A stretch of DNA of 64,000 nucleotides from CAJWOS01 sp964502005 (lineage in GTDB: Bacteria > Myxococcota_A > UBA796 > UBA2385): contig CAZCUX010000006.1 in the NCBI GenBank assembly GCA_964502005.1, forward strand, positions 186,001-250,000, given 5' to 3'. How positions within the stretch are numbered: the first letter of the stretch is position 1; each line of letters begins with the position of its first letter. Shown one piece after another: positions 42,721-51,515 of the stretch. Below the pieces are notes generated by a model. That model was not told the DNA's origin. It did not search any database and saw nothing but the letters and a program-made list of their open reading frames with translations. The position numbers and the translations under genes are program-made.

Positions 42721-44042
42721 GTCCAGGTTTCCTTCGAGTCGTAGCCCAAGCGGCGCGCGGTGTCGCGAATCAGGGGATTCTGGAGGGTGGGAGCCAAGGC
42801 GTCGGCGCGCGCGAACCAGCGGCGGGCACGGGGGCGTGCGGTGGCCATCACGGGCGGTAGCGGTTGGTGAACCAGCCGCTCAAGGGGGCCTTCGATGGGA
42901 ATGCCGATCCAGTCCGCGACACGGTGGAACGCGGCCCGGCGTGTCGAGAGGTCACCGGTGATGGACTCGAACGGCACCCGCAGCGAAGGTACGTCGGGAT
43001 GCTGGTCGAGGAAGTCGAGCGTATACCGGTGGGCGTGGGTCCATTGTGCGGCGGCGATGTCGACGAGGGGAAGGTGCGCGTAGTCGCGCCAGCCGGGGAA
43101 CAGGTCGTATTTCCAAAAACGTGCATCAAGGGGACGGACGTTGGAATAGCCCTCGACATTCAGCGCGGGCGTGACGGCGTGGGAATGAAAGCCGTGAAAC
43201 TGCCAGCCATCGACCAAGCCATTGATTGACGCGGCGGGATTGCGCGTGAGGTGCAACACACGGAAGCGGGCACGGGGGAACAGCGCGGCCAAAAACGGCA
43301 AGCGATAGCAGTTGCTCGGTGTCTTGATGAGCAGAGGCGATGTCGCGAGCTTTTGCTTGCTTACGCGGTCCCATGGCCCGACCGTGACGAAGGGTGGCTC
43401 TTCGACGATGGTGTGGCCCGGCGGACCCTCGGGGGGGAGGGTGGCCGGGGAATGGGCGGGCTGACTGATGTCCCAATATGCGGCGCGAACGTGGGGCCAG
43501 CGTGCGTGAAGGGCGTATATGACCGCCAAATGAACGTGGAGCACGAGGTCTGCGCGTCGGCTGGGCCGCTGGGGGGCGTGCCATGCGGCCAGAACGACGG
43601 CGAACACCCACTCGGGGTCGATGGGAAGGTCGGGCCATTGCACGAGGAGACGCCACGCAATGTCGTAGGCCCACCGTTCGATGTCCGGGGGACCGTCGGC
43701 GATATTGCCGGCGTCGAGGGCAAGCTCGCGGTCGAGGGCCGCGGCGTCCATGGGGATGTTGACGTCGAGCGCGTCGTCTGCACCGCCGGTGTCGAGGGGA
43801 TGGAGCCCCGCGAGCGTCAGGAGGGGATTGAGCTCGGCCTGGAGGTGGACAAGGTGCGGGCTTGCCCGGAGTGTTTCGCTGAATACGCTCGAACCGCCGC
43901 GGGAACTCGACGCGATAATCACCACATCGCGGACCTCTTCGCAGAATCGTTCAACGGATGGACCACGGGCGGGCGCGAGCGCTTCGACGCGGCGGCGCAC
44001 CTGCCGGAGCGTGGGGCGCACATCGACCAGTTGGTGCGTCAT
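42717..44042 (-). CDS. Sulfotransferase-family protein (second of two)
   Basis: 441 residues. The PAPS-binding P-loop-like segment VVIIASSSRGGSSVFSETL lies near 34-52. The 3'-phosphate-binding part is found in RFRVLHLTRNPAASINGLVDG. The central domain is longer than usual for bacterial sulfotransferases (an insertion between them includes an aromatic-rich part around WPHVRAAYWDISQ). It should transfer sulfate from PAPS to an unknown acceptor. The start is the ATG at 44040-44042, overlapping the stop of the first sulfotransferase gene by four bases. The long open frame beyond 44042 runs through that gene and is not real. Confidence 0.85.
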   Translation of the reverse strand: MTHQLVDVRPTLRQVRRRVEALAPARGPSVERFCEEVRDVVIIASSSRGGSSVFSETLRASPHLVHLQAELNPLLTLAGLHPLDTGGADDALDVNIPMDAAALDRELALDAGNIADGPPDIERWAYDIAWRLLVQWPDLPIDPEWVFAVVLAAWHAPQRPSRRADLVLHVHLAVIYALHARWPHVRAAYWDISQPAHSPATLPPEGPPGHTIVEEPPFVTVGPWDRVSKQKLATSPLLIKTPSNCYRLPFLAALFPRARFRVLHLTRNPAASINGLVDGWQFHGFHSHAVTPALNVEGYSNVRPLDARFWKYDLFPGWRDYAHLPLVDIAAAQWTHAHRYTLDFLDQHPDVPSLRVPFESITGDLSTRRAAFHRVADWIGIPIEGPLERLVHQPLPPVMATARPRARRWFARADALAPTLQNPLIRDTARRLGYDSKETWT

Positions 44043-45049
44043 CGGGTTCGGAGGTCGAGGGCGGTGAGGAATGCCCGGCGGCGCCAGCGCGCCCAATGGT
44101 TTTTGTCGGACTGGAGGGACTTTAGCTCCACACGGGCGCGGTAGCGGGCTTCGCGCAGCCACAACAAGGGGTCGGGCGTCGGGCCTTGGGCGTCCGTGGC
44201 GCATTCGTAGCCCAGCGCGCGCATTTGCGGTCCGGCCTCTTCTTCGACCGCGCGCAGCTCCCCAGGTTGCAGGCGAGAGGCCCACTTTCGGGTGTTGTTT
44301 TTCAGAAAGCCGGCGCTGGCGTTCTTCCAGGAGTCCATCAGAGATGCGATGCGCCGGGCGTTGTCGGTTTCGGCGAAGCGCAGCATCGAAGGTTCGCACG
44401 CCTCGTGCAGATAGGCTGCGATGCGTGCGACTTCTTCCTCGGGATTGCCGACCAGGTCTTCGTAATGGATCCGCAAGAGGCGGTCGCCAATCCGGGCTTG
44501 GAGGTCGAGGCCTTGCTGCTGTTGGGTAGCCCACAAACGGGCCGACAATCGCGGGTCACAGGGGCTAAACACGCTGTCTCGCGCGGACACTGCGACGTCG
44601 CGCGGGTCGCGAACCAGCCACAATAGGCCCGCATCAGGAAAGCGGGCCAGGATGCGGTCGACGTAATGAATCATAAATGTTGACTTGCAGCCCCAGCGCG
44701 CTTTTCCCGTGGACTCTCGATGTTGGTCGTAGAGTTGAACGAACAAGCCGAAGAGGTCAGGAGGGCTTGCTTCATCGGTGAGGCGGTCGACGTCGGGCAC
44801 GATGTCCCACGGATGAATGTGGACGTTGACGAGGGAGGCGATGTCGGCGGCGAGTCTGTGGCGGTTCGGGCGCTCGGTGAGCGGGGCGTAACGGTGCTCC
44901 AGAGGCCCGAAGTAGTTCATGACATGGGGTGGGTGGGGCACCGTGATGCGACTGTGGGCATCCAGCACAAGGCGCAGCAGGTTGGACCCCGAGCGCTCGG
45001 TTCCCAAGATGAAAATGGGATCGGTGGTGGTGCCAAGTGGGTCGGCCAT
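44039..45049 (-). CDS. Sulfotransferase-family protein (first of two)
   Basis: 336 residues. The 5'-phosphosulfate loop is IFILGTERSGSNLLRLVLD at 12-30, and the 3'-phosphate loop is LLWLVRDPRDVAVSARDSVF; both are standard for the family. The RIHYEDLVGNPEEEVARIAAYL segment downstream is typical of sulfotransferase_1/3 members. The C-terminal 60 residues are basic and helical. It leads a three-gene unit with ATGA overlaps (two sulfotransferases, then an amidinotransferase). The ATG at 45047-45049 is followed by a plausible N-terminus, with GGAGACGCC just upstream. Confidence 0.92.
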   Translation of the reverse strand: MADPLGTTTDPIFILGTERSGSNLLRLVLDAHSRITVPHPPHVMNYFGPLEHRYAPLTERPNRHRLAADIASLVNVHIHPWDIVPDVDRLTDEASPPDLFGLFVQLYDQHRESTGKARWGCKSTFMIHYVDRILARFPDAGLLWLVRDPRDVAVSARDSVFSPCDPRLSARLWATQQQQGLDLQARIGDRLLRIHYEDLVGNPEEEVARIAAYLHEACEPSMLRFAETDNARRIASLMDSWKNASAGFLKNNTRKWASRLQPGELRAVEEEAGPQMRALGYECATDAQGPTPDPLLWLREARYRARVELKSLQSDKNHWARWRRRAFLTALDLRTR

Positions 45050-45171
45050 GGCGTCTCCTTGCGCGCCTTCGGTATCCGACCCAAGGTCGGGTTGCGAGGA
45101 CGAGGCGCAGCGAGTGGTCGCTGGTCGGGGCGAACGAAGGTAGGATTTGGCACCAACTGGGTGAGGTCGGT

Positions 45172-47718
45172 GTGGTCGGTTGTTTCGTTTCCCTTTGGTT
45201 GTCGGCGGTGGCGGGGGCGAGCCCGTGGCCCGACCTCGGGCGTGCGCCGCAAGGCGGTACCGCCGCTGGACGAAAGGACGCCGCGGTGCTGGTGGGCATC
45301 GAAGACTATGTCCACCTCAGCGATGTTCCGGGTGCTGCGCAAACCGTGGGGGAGTGGGAGCAGTGGCTGTCCCGAACACGGGGGCTCGCGTCGTCCCACA
45401 TTCATGTGCTGACCGACAAAAACGCGAACGCGACGGCAATTCGCGCCGCGGTCGACGCGGCATCGGCGGAGGTGCAGGCCGGCGGGCGCGTTTGGTTGGT
45501 GTTTGTCGGCCACACAAGCCTCACGGCGACCGGCGCCGACGCGGTCCTTTGGGGGGTCGACACCCCACGCACCGGGGCGCCAGGGCAGGGGGTGCTGCGA
45601 AGTGAGCTTGCGGCGCGTTTGGCGACCGGTGCAGCATCTGCGAGCGTGTGGGTGGTCGATAGCGTGCAGGGGCCGCCGGTCGATGGCGCTTCGGGGACGT
45701 GGCCAACGTCGGTTCTCCCGACGGTGACCGAGATGGTGCTGGTTTCCAACGACCGCCGCTTGTTGGCCGGTGAACGTCGAAGTGGGTTTTCGTATCTTGT
45801 GTTGGGCGGGATGCGGGGCTGGGCTGATGCGCAGAACGATGGGAAGGTGCATTCTGACGAAGCCGTAGATTATTCTCGTTGGGTGCTGCAACAAGGAACG
45901 ATGGCGGGGGGCGCGCTCCCTGCGCACCAAGGACCGCCGTTGATGCTGGCGGACTTTGCGCGAGAAGTTGCACCAGATGTGGCTTCCCTTGCAAGTTTGG
46001 AGTTGCCTGTTGCGGACCTGGCGCCGCCTTCGGGATTGGAAGGCAGCGCGGAACGATTTGCACAAAGTGCCCACCAGACAGTGAAAAAGGAGCTCTCGAA
46101 GCGCGCGCAGCGGAAGCGTGCGCATACGTTGGAGTCGATGGCGCCGCGGGTGTTGCGCGATGGCCTCTTGCCCGTGGCGCCACCTGCGGAATCCAGCGCA
46201 GGGAAGCGCCCTCCGGCGGGGGAGCCAGGCGACGAGGACCCGCTGGCAAAGCCCGATTTCGCGGCAGGTACGCCGCGTCCCGTGCAGGAGCGTGTGTTGG
46301 GTTATTGGCGGGGTTGTGTGTCCCTCGCCGATGCTGCGGGGTGTGCAGACCTTGGCTATCGCGTAGAACACGGTGCGGACGGCGTGCAGGCCTCACGGGC
46401 ACACGCAGCGGCCTTGTACCAGCGCGGATGTGACCATGGACACGGCCTTTCTTGTGCCAACCTGGGAGTTGTGCTCGAACAAGGCATTCAAGGTGCACCG
46501 GACTTGCCCGCTGCCCGCCTTCGGTACCAGCAGGCGTGTACGTTGGGTTGGGGGGCGTCCTGTGGTGATGTCGGCGTGATGCTCGCGGCGGGTGAGGGCG
46601 GCGCGATAGACCTCCCCGCGTCGGTCGCCGCGTTGGAGCGGGGCTGCGACCTTGACGATGGCGCCTCTTGTCGTATCTTGGGCCAACGCGCAGAAGAAGG
46701 CGCGCGTGGTGTTCTGCAGGATGCGGAACGGGCCGCTGCTTTGTTGGAGAAAGCGTGTCGTCTCCAAGAGACCGATGCTTGCCCAGTACAGACGATGGCG
46801 GGAGACTTTGCGGTCGCGCCGGTGGAGGACATCACGCCGCTTGCGTTCGCGGGGAACGTTTCTCCAGAACAACGATTGGACGCCGATTCACTCTGGCAAG
46901 CGTGTGTTGCGGATAGCGATGCGGATGCTTGCAATCGACTGGGCTACCATCACGAGATGGCGGAGAACGGTCTGGTGGAGGACATTCGGCGCGCGGCGGC
47001 GCTGTATCGGCGTGCGTGTGCGCTCGGCAGCGGCACCGCTTGCGGCAACATTGGCTATTTGTTGGAAGGCGACCGTTTGGGAGCGGCTGACGTTGCGGCT
47101 GCGCAGCGGGCATATGCGCGCGGCTGCTCATTAGAGAGTGGCCGCTCGTGTACCAACTTGGGAATGTTGTGGGAGGACGGCACTTCGCTCGGCCTTGACT
47201 TGGGAAAAGCCGCGGAACTTTATGTCAAAGGGTGTGCGCTCGGGACGGCGGGAGCCTGCAACAACCTCGGCTATCTCTACGAAGTGGGACGCGGTGTGGG
47301 GTCGGACATCCAGGTTGCTATCGGACATTATTTGCAAGCCTGCCAACAAGGGAGCGCGCTTGGGTGTGGAAATGCCGGCTACTTGCTGTGGACGGGGCCA
47401 AAGCGCCTCCAGGACCACCGCTTCGCGCGCGGTTTGTTGTCAAAAGCATGCGATGACGGAGTAGGGCGCTCTTGCAACAACCTCGCGCTGATGTTGACCG
47501 AAGGGGATGGCGGCGCCGTGGACCTCAAAGAGAGCGTCATTGTATTGGAACAAGGTTGCAGCTTGGGTGATGCCAATGCCTGTAGAAACATGGCGTGGCG
47601 ATACTTTGAGGGTAGCTTGGGTCGGAAGCGGGACCGCGACCTTGCCCGCACATACTTTGTGCGGGCTTGTGAAGCAGGGAATACAGGTGCATGTCAAGAT
47701 ATTGAACGTTTGTACTAA
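45172..47718 (+). CDS. Secreted protein with degenerate caspase-like domain and Cys-rich Sel1 repeats
   Basis: About 848 residues. A signal peptide (FVSLWLSAVAGA) is followed by a caspase-like domain (about 35-260): AVLVGIEDYVHLSDVPGA, then WLVFVGHTSL with His114. The usual catalytic D-x-C is read as VVDSVQG, so Cys is replaced by Val165. From about 420 to the end there are some ten Sel1-type repeats, each with two Cys spaced like Helicobacter Hcp proteins (RGCDHGHGLSCANLG; KGCALGTAGACNNLG; QACQQGSALGCGNAG). The repeats likely form disulfide-bridged helix pairs outside the cytoplasm and bind proteins. The GTG at 45172 is chosen because the signal peptide begins there; the exact start is uncertain. 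The domain is probably non-proteolytic. Confidence 0.75.
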   Translation: MVGCFVSLWLSAVAGASPWPDLGRAPQGGTAAGRKDAAVLVGIEDYVHLSDVPGAAQTVGEWEQWLSRTRGLASSHIHVLTDKNANATAIRAAVDAASAEVQAGGRVWLVFVGHTSLTATGADAVLWGVDTPRTGAPGQGVLRSELAARLATGAASASVWVVDSVQGPPVDGASGTWPTSVLPTVTEMVLVSNDRRLLAGERRSGFSYLVLGGMRGWADAQNDGKVHSDEAVDYSRWVLQQGTMAGGALPAHQGPPLMLADFAREVAPDVASLASLELPVADLAPPSGLEGSAERFAQSAHQTVKKELSKRAQRKRAHTLESMAPRVLRDGLLPVAPPAESSAGKRPPAGEPGDEDPLAKPDFAAGTPRPVQERVLGYWRGCVSLADAAGCADLGYRVEHGADGVQASRAHAAALYQRGCDHGHGLSCANLGVVLEQGIQGAPDLPAARLRYQQACTLGWGASCGDVGVMLAAGEGGAIDLPASVAALERGCDLDDGASCRILGQRAEEGARGVLQDAERAAALLEKACRLQETDACPVQTMAGDFAVAPVEDITPLAFAGNVSPEQRLDADSLWQACVADSDADACNRLGYHHEMAENGLVEDIRRAAALYRRACALGSGTACGNIGYLLEGDRLGAADVAAAQRAYARGCSLESGRSCTNLGMLWEDGTSLGLDLGKAAELYVKGCALGTAGACNNLGYLYEVGRGVGSDIQVAIGHYLQACQQGSALGCGNAGYLLWTGPKRLQDHRFARGLLSKACDDGVGRSCNNLALMLTEGDGGAVDLKESVIVLEQGCSLGDANACRNMAWRYFEGSLGRKRDRDLARTYFVRACEAGNTGACQDIERLY

Positions 47719-47745
47719 AATTGGAACAAGGTGCGGAGGCGGTCG

Positions 47746-48528
47746 ATGACGCAGGAGGTAGAATTTTCCTGGGAAACCCTTCTCACGGGACTTCGGGAGA
47801 TTGGGCTAAACCACGTGGGCGTCGCAGCACCCAACGCGGAGGCCGAGGCCGTGTTGCCGGGTTGCACGGGCGTCGTCGTGTTTGCGTCTGCGGGACCCGC
47901 GCTTTGGCACGCGTTTGTGGCTGCGGTGAAGCGGGACCCACAGGTGCTAACGGCCCACGCGCACCCTCTCGACCAATTCATCGCTTCTGCGCTGCGCCGC
48001 CTCGACCCCGCGCCGTCCGCCGACCGTCTGTGGGTCCGGTGTGCCTTTGACGCCGAACGTTTTGTCGACTTTCGACCGCTCGCGTTTGCGGCAGGACTGG
48101 GCTGGCCGTCGCGGTTGGGTTTGCTGATGGATGACGAAGTGGGGCCTTGGATGGGGCTTCGCGCTGCTTGTTTTGTGCGCACGTTGCCGCCGCAGCTCCA
48201 CATTCGGGGGCCACGCACGGGGCCATCGCCGTGTGAAGGCTGCGCCGCGCCTTGCGTGTCTGAATGTCCTGCGGGCGCGTTGGCAGGAGGCTTCCGCATT
48301 TCTGCCTGCGCGGATTGGAAACAGCAAGGTGGTTGTGTTGGGCGTTGTGCCGCACGCAATGCGTGTCCTGTGGGGGCGACGCATCGGTATCCGCCCCTCG
48401 CGCAGGCCTACCATGACGACCGGCTGTCAGGTCGCCGCGCGTTGGCCGCGGCGCTGGGGATTTCCCACGACCCGTTCTTGGGCGAGGGCCCGTATTGGTC
48501 GGACTGGGCGTCGTTGTCGATGGAGTAG
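47746..48528 (+). CDS. QueG-like double [4Fe-4S] cluster protein
   Basis: 260 residues. The C-terminal part has two ferredoxin-type Cys sets: CEGCAAPCVSECP (about 167-179) and a second Cys set ending RNACPVGATH, enough for two [4Fe-4S] clusters. The N-terminal 160 residues resemble the substrate/corrinoid part of epoxyqueuosine-reductase-related proteins by general pattern only (LGWPSRLGLLMDDEVGPWMGLRAA would be its cofactor-side region in part). It lacks the C-terminal HEAT-like extension of QueG. The ATG at 47746 has GGAGG six bases upstream. It follows the Sel1-repeat gene by 27 bases on the same strand and may be co-transcribed, though a functional link is unclear. Confidence 0.6.
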   Translation: MTQEVEFSWETLLTGLREIGLNHVGVAAPNAEAEAVLPGCTGVVVFASAGPALWHAFVAAVKRDPQVLTAHAHPLDQFIASALRRLDPAPSADRLWVRCAFDAERFVDFRPLAFAAGLGWPSRLGLLMDDEVGPWMGLRAACFVRTLPPQLHIRGPRTGPSPCEGCAAPCVSECPAGALAGGFRISACADWKQQGGCVGRCAARNACPVGATHRYPPLAQAYHDDRLSGRRALAAALGISHDPFLGEGPYWSDWASLSME

Positions 48529-48554
48529 GCGAACGGAGCGGTCGAGTCGCGGGC

Positions 48555-49502
48555 TCACACGATAAAGCGGTCGACGTCGTTGACCGCGGGAGCCGGGGGG
48601 CCAATGTGGTCCGGGTCCACCAAGTCGCGGATGCGGTCCATGACAACGTCGACGATGCCTTGAAACTGGGGCCCATGGTTTTTTTGGGCGGCGCGGGACA
48701 TCGGCTGGAAAGGAGCCTTCACCTGGTACATCGCCACTTCCGCGGCATCGGGAAAAATGGGTGGTCCGATGCGGTAGGTGATGGTGCCAGGCCGGGGCCA
48801 AGGCGAGGAGTTTGGGTAGACTTTGTGGCTCCCACTGCAACCCACGGGAACAATCGGAACCTGGAAGTATTGGGCAATCTGCGCAATGCCAGAGTGGCCG
48901 CGCTGTACGGTGATAGAGCGGGTTCCCTCGGGGAAAATCTGCACCTGCATGCCCACGTCAAAAGCCCGACCGGTGAGGGTGACCACTTCGTTGGCCATGT
49001 CCTGATACGCCGCCTCAACATGCTGGACCCAGCCCGCGATATCGCCGCCAACCCAGCGGCGAAGGTCGTCGCCGAGTTGGATTTGGGGCACGCCATCGAC
49101 GAGGTCGCGCATGTTTCGATACTCGGTGGCGGTGGGCTTTCGACCTACATGTTGTCGAAACAACCCAACCAGCACATACCCACGACTGGGGACCGGAATA
49201 TTGCTGGTAGACCGCATAAATACGCGGCTGATGGACTTTTCGTAATATTTGCCCTTGACCCATGCGGCGAGGTACGGGCGCCGTTGTTTGTGCAGCTCGA
49301 CTTGGAACCCAAGGTAGTTGTACCGGTCGGTGTGGTTCATCGCCACAATCACCGGCTTGTCGACGGGGAGGTTCTCCCAGCCTTCTACAACGACATGCAC
49401 GCCGCGCAGCGCATGGTAGGGGCGAACCACCAAGTCTGCGAGTAGGCGTTGGCCGAGGGGCCGCCGATAAAGCTGGACGCTACGAATGTCTGCCGGGGTG
49501 AG
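48555..49502 (-). CDS. PlsC-type lysophospholipid acyltransferase family protein with altered HX4D motif
   Basis: 315 residues with the acyltransferase block order: VIVAMNHTDRYNYLGFQ (motif I), then SISRVFMRSTSNIPVPSRG (motif II), IFPEGTRSITVQRG (motif III) and VPIVPVGCSGS (motif IV). In most family members motif I is H-x4-D; here His58 is followed by Asn63, while an Asp occurs at +2. An insertion after motif II (GRKPTATEYRNMRDLVDG) is not standard. It may make phosphatidic acid or acylate another lipid; plsY is in the same window but not adjacent. The GTG at 49500-49502, preceded by GAGGA, is preferred to a TTG ten codons upstream. Confidence 0.8.
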   Translation of the reverse strand, partial: LTPADIRSVQLYRRPLGQRLLADLVVRPYHALRGVHVVVEGWENLPVDKPVIVAMNHTDRYNYLGFQVELHKQRRPYLAAWVKGKYYEKSISRVFMRSTSNIPVPSRGYVLVGLFRQHVGRKPTATEYRNMRDLVDGVPQIQLGDDLRRWVGGDIAGWVQHVEAAYQDMANEVVTLTGRAFDVGMQVQIFPEGTRSITVQRGHSGIAQIAQYFQVPIVPVGCSGSHKVYPNSSPWPRPGTITYRIGPPIFPDAAEVAMYQVKAPFQPMSRAAQKNHGPQFQGIVDVVMDRIRDLVDPDHIGPPAPAVNDVDRFIV

Positions 49503-49589
49503 CACCGAGTCCTCGCAACAAAGCACCGGCAAAGTATCCGAAGTGTGTGCACTGTCCCACCCGAGAGAGGGTAGGTTTTTTGTCGCGCG

Positions 49590-50837
49590 TCATAGCTTGA
49601 GGACGGTGCCCTCCGCGGGTGCAGACACGCGAAGGGTCGCGCCGAGGCGTTGGAGGACGGCTTGGCAGTCGGCGAGCTTGGCGTCGATGTCGTCGTCGGT
49701 TTGGGTTGGGTCGTGGTGGACCAAGCATAGGTGCTTGACGCCAGCTCGATGGGCAAGGTCGGCGACTTGGGACACACTCGAGTGGCCCCAACCGACGCGG
49801 CTCGGATATTCGGCGTCGGTGTAGGTGGTGTCGGTGATGAGTACGTCGGCACCGCTCAAAAAGCGTGCGAGAGTGTCAACGTAGCTCGCGCTGTATCCGG
49901 GAAGACCGGGTGCGGAGAGCTCTTGGTCGGTGATATACGCAATCGTTCGGTCGCCATAGCGAATTCGGTAGCCGAGACACGTTCCGGGGTGCATGAGAAG
50001 GAATGTAGATACGTTGGTATCGAGGATTTGGTAGTTGCCTTGCCGAAGGTCGGTGTATGTGATATCTGACGCAAATTCGCGGGGCGTGATGGGGAAAAAG
50101 CGTCCGTCCATCTGCGCCGCGACAAGGTCGCGCATCGACGCGCCGGGCTGGGCGGGGCCACAAATCCGAAACTGATTGCCGGGGACGTAAAGCGGCGCGA
50201 AAAACGGCAGGGCGTTGATGTGGTCCCAGTGGGGATGGGTAATGAGAATCGCGGCGGTTTGTCTGCGCTTCTCTTTCATCCATTCGCGACCCAAACCTTG
50301 AATGCCGGACCCCGCATCGAGCACAAAGCGCTGACCACGGGGCAACTCAATGCTGACACAGCTTGTGTTGCCGCCGTAGCGAACGGCGCTTGCGGAAGGT
50401 GCGGGCAAGGTGCCGCGCACGCCCCAAAAGCCAATGTGGATGCGGTCGGAGAGGAGGCGGCGCAAGGTGCGGCTCAGGAGCGCAGCATCGACAGGCTTGG
50501 GGAGGAAGGCGTCGGCGCCTGCATCAAGAGCGGCTTGTCGGTCGGTTTCGTATGTTTTTGCAGAAACCACGACGATTTTGGCATTGCAGTAGGCGGGGTG
50601 GGAGCGTGCGGCGTGGCACAACTCAAACCCGTCTACGTCGGGCATCATGAGGTCGGCGACCAATGCCTGGGGCGGCTGTTCGAAGGTGGCCGACAGGGCG
50701 TCCGAGGCGGATGCAAACGATTGAACCGCGAAGCCGGCTTGGGTGAGCCCCAACGCAACAATTTCCCGCAACGTGGGGTCATCGTCGACTACCACAACCA
50801 GGGCGTTGGACTCCAAGCGTGCTCCGGGGTCTGTCAC
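49590..50837 (-). CDS. Response-regulator receiver domain fused to a metallo-beta-lactamase domain
   Basis: About 415 residues. Residues 11-130 form a receiver domain: acidic DDD (18-20), phospho-acceptor Asp62 in ADLMMPDVDG, Ser92 in VVVSAK, and Lys114 in LPKPVD. Residues about 133-415 form a metallo-beta-lactamase domain with HPHWDH (201-206), a metal-binding ITDQE and LVHHDP, resembling RNase Z/PhnP-like or cyclic-phosphodiesterase enzymes. The output would be a metal-dependent hydrolase switched by phosphorylation rather than a DNA-binding domain. The start is put at a GTG at 50835-50837; the frame is open much further upstream but without homology, so the first few residues are uncertain. 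No kinase is adjacent. Confidence 0.85.
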   Translation of the reverse strand: MTDPGARLESNALVVVVDDDPTLREIVALGLTQAGFAVQSFASASDALSATFEQPPQALVADLMMPDVDGFELCHAARSHPAYCNAKIVVVSAKTYETDRQAALDAGADAFLPKPVDAALLSRTLRRLLSDRIHIGFWGVRGTLPAPSASAVRYGGNTSCVSIELPRGQRFVLDAGSGIQGLGREWMKEKRRQTAAILITHPHWDHINALPFFAPLYVPGNQFRICGPAQPGASMRDLVAAQMDGRFFPITPREFASDITYTDLRQGNYQILDTNVSTFLLMHPGTCLGYRIRYGDRTIAYITDQELSAPGLPGYSASYVDTLARFLSGADVLITDTTYTDAEYPSRVGWGHSSVSQVADLAHRAGVKHLCLVHHDPTQTDDDIDAKLADCQAVLQRLGATLRVSAPAEGTVLKL

Positions 50838-51515
50838 TCGTTCGTAACGGGAAACCGGCGCGCCGTCGCGGGCGTTTCGAAAAGTCGCGGGGAGGGGATG
50901 CGCGGGATCAACCTTCGGATGTCTACGGGTGCCACCAAAAACCGCGTCCGTCGGCGCTCGTCGAATCGTCACGCCGGAATGGTCCGAGCAAATGGCGGTA
51001 TCGCGTACGCGAGGAGGTCGACGGTCCCACCCGACGCCGCTTCTGTCCCAGGGATGGCGCTTTCCGGCAAAAAGAGGCCCAACGTCGAGAGGGGCGAGTG
51101 TGTCGGAAATAGGTAGGCATGGGGTTGTTGAACATGCCGTATGCGTTCGGACGCGCAGAGATTCCGCGGGGCTTGATGGGCGACGAAATCGAAGGCGAGC
51201 GCGCTTTCCTGCAGGTCGCGAGTGCTGGAAGACGGCGTTTGCTCGATGACCGAGGTGCTCGCGATGGTCCCGAGCGGGTCTACGGCCCTGTCCGAGACCG
51301 CGCAGAACCTTTCGCGCTGGCTGCGGGAGGGGCGCACACCTTGGCGTGCGTGCCCTCGCAACCGCCGTACGCGGGTGTGGGGCCACGCGAGGGCGCCAAG
51401 CACGGTCCCGCCCCTCCGACGCACGGCAGCGGTGCTCCAGGCCTCCGCGCTGGGGAGAGGCCTGGGCGATTCGCTACCCCAGCGCTGACGTGGATGCGGG
51501 GACCCTGGCGCTTCG
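50838..51515. other. 678-base spacer, apparently without a gene
   Basis: Several overlapping open frames on both strands, none with recognisable content; the least implausible is on the plus strand from 51222. The right half (51340-51487) folds into strong stems and is listed separately. No clear promoter boxes. Confidence 0.5.
51340..51487. ncRNA. Candidate structured RNA: bulged stem-loop plus H-type pseudoknot
   Basis: Stem-loop: CTTGGC (51340-51345) and GCCCTCGC (51352-51359) pair with GCGAGGGC (51387-51394) and GCCAAG (51395-51400), with one 6-base bulge and an inner CCGC/GCGG pair in the loop. Downstream CCAGGCCTC (51439-51447) pairs with GAGGCCTGG (51459-51467), and GCGCTGGGG in its loop (51449-51457) pairs with CCCCAGCGC (51479-51487), giving two crossing 9-pair stems. 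Loop lengths (1, 1 and 11) fit an H-type pseudoknot on the plus strand. GC-rich DNA can do this by chance, so this is only a candidate. Confidence 0.35.

Noticed and set aside
44043..44534. Open extension upstream of the second sulfotransferase
   Set aside because: It overlaps the first sulfotransferase gene in another frame; the ATGA-coupled start at 44042 is far better.
51222..51488. Small plus-strand open frame in the spacer after the receiver-MBL gene
   Set aside because: No ribosome site, no recognisable domain, Arg-rich second half, and it overlaps the folded region at 51340-51487.
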